This document shows positions 5,549 through 8,450 of a stretch of DNA of 8,450 nucleotides, in pieces. The DNA comes from Acidobacteriota bacterium (GTDB lineage Bacteria > Acidobacteriota > Terriglobia > Bryobacterales > Bryobacteraceae): positions 1 to 8,450 of the forward strand of contig CANNLB010000067.1 of the NCBI GenBank assembly GCA_947505565.1. Direction: 5' to 3'. Both the position numbers and the translations under genes were made by a program. Below the pieces are notes generated by a model. It saw only the letters and a list, made by a program, of their open reading frames with translations. It had not been told where the DNA came from and searched no databases. The first letter of the stretch is position 1, and each line of letters starts with the position of its first letter.

Positions 5549-7525
5549 TTACGTTTTCCTCCGCACGGGCAATGAAGAATCGCGGTCGAAGACGATTTTA
5601 CATTGCGGCAGCGCACTCTTCAGTTGGTTGAAACCCGGTTCGGTGACGGTGGTGTGGTAGAGGTTGAGAACTCGCAGCGCCGAAAGCGACCGCAACGTTT
5701 CGAGGGCGGCGTCGGAGGTACCGGTCGAATCTAGGCTCAGTTCCCGGAGCGTTGGATGCCCTTTGAGGGCGGCCAAGCCTTTGTCGTCGATCGAGGTATA
5801 GTCCAGCCCCAAGACCGCTAATTTCGGCAGGCTGGCGACCGCGGCCATGCTCAGGTTCGAGGCTCGGGTATGCAGTAGTCCGAGGCGTTCCAGGTTCTGG
5901 AGGGGCCTCAAGAGTTCGAAGCCCTTTTCGGTGACGCGGCTATGGTCGAGATTCAACTCACGGAGGCTGATGATGCTGGCGAGATGCTTCAGTCCGTCGT
6001 CGCCGGCGTCGGTGCCGGCGAGGTCGAGGGTTTGGAGTTTGGCCATTTTGCCGAGCACGGCCAACCCCGCGCTGCTAATGTCCGTATTGGCGAGCAGGAG
6101 GCGCTCCAGTGCGGGCATGTCGGCGAGTTGACGTAAACCCTCGTCGCCCACGACGGAGCCCGTAAAATCGATCTCTGTCAGGTTTGGCAGGACTCGCAGT
6201 GCCGCCAGCCCCTCGCCGCGGATCTGGGTGCCGCCGAGCCGGAGGGAACGCAACCGGGTAAAGCCGGAAAGTTGGGCCAACCCTTTATCGGTAATCGTGG
6301 TGTGGCTCAGGTTTAGCCGACGCAAGGCGGCCATCCCCTTCAAGGAGGCCAGCCCGAGGTCACCGACTTCGGTGGCTTCGAGGTTGAGCTCTTCGATGCC
6401 GGTGGCAGCGGACAGGTACCCTAATTGCGCATCGCCAATGCCGGAGGCGGCGAGCGAGACCACCTTGAGGCGTCCGCCCGGCATCTCGGCCTTGCCGCCC
6501 AGCGCTAGGATCCAATCGGCCAGCGCCTTCTCGCTCGTGCCGGTTGGCTTGGCCACCGTCAGTTTGCCGGCCACCGCGGCAGCTCCCACAAACTCGACTT
6601 TACAGTTCGGGAGCGCCGTTCGAAACGCTTGCAGCGCCGTTGGCGTGACCCGGCTATAGCGCAAGTCCAACCCGGTCAGCCCCTTCAATGCTGCCAAACG
6701 CGACAGCCCGCCGTTTGTAATCCGGCTTCGATAGAGAGTCAGTTCGGTCATTTGCGTCATGCCCGCCAGGACCGGGATCGAGTCGTCCGTGATCGCCGCT
6801 CCCAGCAGATTCAGCTTGCGCATTTTGGTCAACTGTTTCAAGTGCGCCATTCCAGCGTCGGTCACTCGGGTGCCGCCGAGGTCAAGATCTTCGAGTGAGG
6901 TCAACCCCGCCAGCGAGCGCAAACCCTCGTCTGTGACCAACGTATCGCGCAGGCTCAGCCGCCGCAGACCCTTCAATTGTTCCAAGCCCTTCATTGCCTC
7001 GTCGGTGAACTCTGAGTTGCTCAGATCGAGCGAATGCAAGTTTTCAAATGGTGCCAAGCTCATCTTTTCGAGCTTGCACTGGGAGCAACGAAACTCTTTT
7101 AAGGCGGCCAGCCGAGTGAGGAGCGCCATGCCCTTGTCCTGGACATTAACATGGGTCAGGAAGTGGAGGCCAAACGTAAGCCGCTCCAGTTTTTGCAGGC
7201 CGCTGAGGAACTTCAATTGCGCGTTGGCGTCGAGCCGACTTCCGGACGCCGGGTTGAACATCGGTCCTGGCAGATAGAGCTCTTTTATCTCAGTCAGCCC
7301 GCTCAATTTCTCGAGCTCTGTGGCGCTGATGAGGCTCCCCAAGAGATCGACTCCGGTGATCCGGAATTCGCCTTCCGGCAGCGCGAGCAACTCTCCGACC
7401 GGGGAGCGCTGCCCATTCAGCATGACCTGACCGCCACTGCGGATGACCCATTCGGCCGTTTCGCGGTCGGTGGCGGACCAGCCGGAGGTGGCCGCCAGAA
7501 GGAATAGTGCGGTAAGTCGGAGCAT
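5549..7525 (-). CDS. Secreted leucine-rich-repeat protein with two tandem capped modules
   Basis: A 658-aa exported LRR protein of unknown partner. I start it at ATG 7525: a signal peptide follows at once (MLRLTALFLLAATSGWSA, 1-18) and AGGGGA lies 7 nt upstream. A TTG 14 codons earlier (7567) has neither. Module A: cap with E25-W-V-I-R-S-G-G (25-32), three irregular strands (from 80, 113 and 142), then regular 24-residue repeats from 163 to 283, closed by L305-P-N-C-K-V-E-F. A Pro/Ala/Gly/Thr linker spans about 313-330. Module B: cap with A336-D-W-I-L-A-L-G-G (336-344), then twelve repeats beginning at 353 and spaced exactly 24 residues up to 617, closed by L639-P-Q-C-K-I-V-F. The tail is basic (PVRRKT). 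Repeat consensus is LxxLxLxxTxVTDxGLxxL. The gene abuts the next LRR gene and lies 57 nt after the receptor gene on the same strand, suggesting one transcript. No enzymatic domain is visible. Confidence 0.9.
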   Translation of the reverse strand: MLRLTALFLLAATSGWSATDRETAEWVIRSGGQVMLNGQRSPVGELLALPEGEFRITGVDLLGSLISATELEKLSGLTEIKELYLPGPMFNPASGSRLDANAQLKFLSGLQKLERLTFGLHFLTHVNVQDKGMALLTRLAALKEFRCSQCKLEKMSLAPFENLHSLDLSNSEFTDEAMKGLEQLKGLRRLSLRDTLVTDEGLRSLAGLTSLEDLDLGGTRVTDAGMAHLKQLTKMRKLNLLGAAITDDSIPVLAGMTQMTELTLYRSRITNGGLSRLAALKGLTGLDLRYSRVTPTALQAFRTALPNCKVEFVGAAAVAGKLTVAKPTGTSEKALADWILALGGKAEMPGGRLKVVSLAASGIGDAQLGYLSAATGIEELNLEATEVGDLGLASLKGMAALRRLNLSHTTITDKGLAQLSGFTRLRSLRLGGTQIRGEGLAALRVLPNLTEIDFTGSVVGDEGLRQLADMPALERLLLANTDISSAGLAVLGKMAKLQTLDLAGTDAGDDGLKHLASIISLRELNLDHSRVTEKGFELLRPLQNLERLGLLHTRASNLSMAAVASLPKLAVLGLDYTSIDDKGLAALKGHPTLRELSLDSTGTSDAALETLRSLSALRVLNLYHTTVTEPGFNQLKSALPQCKIVFDRDSSLPVRRKT

Positions 7526-7532
7526 AACGAGA

Positions 7533-7538
7533 TCCCCT
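7533..7538 (-). promoter_or_regulatory. Ribosome binding site fixing the start of the large LRR gene
   Basis: On the minus strand AGGGGA (7538-7533) lies 7 nt before the ATG at 7525. It favours that ATG over the longer in-frame TTG at 7567, which has no such site and would bury the signal peptide 14 residues inside the protein. Confidence 0.65.
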
Positions 7539-7582
7539 GAATTGTATCGCAAAGCAATCGAAAGCAAAGGAATTGTGCCGTG

Positions 7583-8450
7583 TTAGAACTGCAGACGAAC
7601 CGTCAGTTGCACTACCCGCGCCGCGCTCCCCGAGTTCCGCGTGCTGAGAATGCCATCGTTGGCGACGGCAATCGGATTGTTCGGATTGTTGAGCACGTTG
7701 AAGAAGTCAATGTTCAGCCGCAGCGCCACCTTTTCGGTCAGGTTGGTGAACTTGAAAAGTGACGCATCGAGAAACCATTGGTTCGGTGCGCTCATGTACT
7801 GGTTGCGCCAAGGGACTAAATTGTCATTGAACGGCAACCGCTGCACGGTGTTGTTATTCAAGGGGACCCAAACGTTGTTCGTATCCCAGAACGGGGTGAG
7901 CACGGTGTTCGCTGGCGCATTGGCGGGAAGCGTTGTCGATCCCCACGGGATCAGGGGCGCGGCCGCCGGTTTGTAGTTCGCCGGAACGCCCATTACTCCA
8001 TTCGGTTTGCCTTGGGCGTTGACGCTGTTGATTTGGTTAGCCGGGATATAGCCATTAAAGTACAGGAACCCGGGGAAACAGACCCCGCTGCGGCAGTCTT
8101 CGATCGGATACTTCTCGCCGTACTGTTCGATCGGGTTACCCGTCGGATAGAGGTTAGTCGGGAGGGTAAAGTAGTTCGACCGGAAGTTACCGGTTCCCGC
8201 TACCTGCCACCCGCCGACAACCTTATCGACGAAGCCCCGCAGGTTACCGCCGATCGCCTTTCCTTTGCCCACCGGGAGATCGGCAATCCAATTCCAACGG
8301 AATTGGTGTTTGGGCGTGTTCGGATCGCGCTGGAAGTTGAGGAATCGGTTGCGCTCCCGCTCGCCGACGGGAATCGCGTTCGGTAAGAAGTTATCGGTTT
8401 GCTGAATCGTGCCGGTGGTGCCCAGCGTGTTGCCGGAAACCCAGAACAAT
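7583..8450 (-). CDS. TonB-dependent receptor, Oar-like outer-membrane beta-barrel, C-terminal part
   Basis: The last 288 or so residues of an outer-membrane receptor; the start, the plug and any N-terminal carboxypeptidase-regulatory-like domain lie beyond the right edge. The first in-window codon readable as a start is TTG (8447-8449), surely internal. Seen (numbered from that codon): FRWNWIADLPVGKGKAIGG (50-68) and VDKVVGGWQVAGTGNFRS (74-91), the typical barrel-strand motifs 'LP.GKGK' and 'GGWQ..G...' of acidobacterial Oar-like receptors; a long Asn/Pro-rich loop region with a close Cys pair, C119 and C124, that could form an extracellular disulfide; LRLNIDFFNVLNNPNN (243-258), matching the family's 'FNV.N.PN' strand; and a final amphipathic strand, VQLTVRLQF, ending in Phe, the signal for outer-membrane insertion. 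Substrate cannot be read from this part. It precedes the two LRR genes on the same strand. Confidence 0.88.
   Translation of the reverse strand, partial: LFWVSGNTLGTTGTIQQTDNFLPNAIPVGERERNRFLNFQRDPNTPKHQFRWNWIADLPVGKGKAIGGNLRGFVDKVVGGWQVAGTGNFRSNYFTLPTNLYPTGNPIEQYGEKYPIEDCRSGVCFPGFLYFNGYIPANQINSVNAQGKPNGVMGVPANYKPAAAPLIPWGSTTLPANAPANTVLTPFWDTNNVWVPLNNNTVQRLPFNDNLVPWRNQYMSAPNQWFLDASLFKFTNLTEKVALRLNIDFFNVLNNPNNPIAVANDGILSTRNSGSAARVVQLTVRLQF

Noticed and set aside
7541..7546. TACAAT (minus strand) as a -10 for the LRR genes
   Set aside because: No acceptable -35 at 16-18 nt and the start would fall inside the ribosome site; cotranscription with the receptor gene is as likely.
7526..7567. TTG at 7567 as the start of the large LRR protein
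   Set aside because: Adds 14 residues before a clear signal peptide and lacks a ribosome site; ATG 7525 has both.

Overview
The window looks like chromosomal DNA of a GC-rich Gram-negative soil-type bacterium, most likely Acidobacteriota (Bryobacterales/Solibacter-like). This is inferred from three features seen together: a DUF1587/1595/1592/1588/1585 cytochrome-like protein paired with a DUF1552 protein, secreted leucine-rich-repeat (LRR) proteins, and the C-terminal part of an Oar-like TonB-dependent outer-membrane protein. Planctomycetota share the first two, so the assignment is not certain.

Layout. (1) Minus strand, 1-809: a GtrB/DPM1-like family 2 glycosyltransferase, cut by the left window edge and broken by a frameshift at its DxD motif. 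(2) 810-874: a compact divergent promoter region containing a 20-bp dyad. (3) 875-951: an intact tRNA-Val(GAC) with encoded CCA. (4) 952-1298: a non-coding stretch with several small hairpins. (5) Plus strand, 1299-4578: a two-gene operon of a secreted DUF1592-family cytochrome-like protein and, overlapping it by 29 nt, a Tat-exported DUF1552 protein. The DUF1552 frame carries an in-frame TAA at 4009-4011 with the rest of the family sequence intact behind it. (6) 4579-4618: a convergent junction with a strong stem-loop. (7) Minus strand, 8450-4619: three genes in a row, a TonB-dependent receptor C-terminus, a 658-aa LRR protein made of two tandem capped LRR modules, and a 309-aa LRR protein with a single related module. 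The two LRR genes abut with no gap.

How they work together. The DUF1592/DUF1552 pair is a recurrent but functionally uncharacterised export-dependent gene pair; here the partner is interrupted. The receptor-LRR-LRR run encodes only exported proteins and may be one transcript. I see no mobile element, CRISPR array, phage gene or recognisable defence system. No clear new system stands out. The best second looks are the two single-lesion disruptions in otherwise intact genes, and the modular cap-LRR-cap architecture of the LRR pair.
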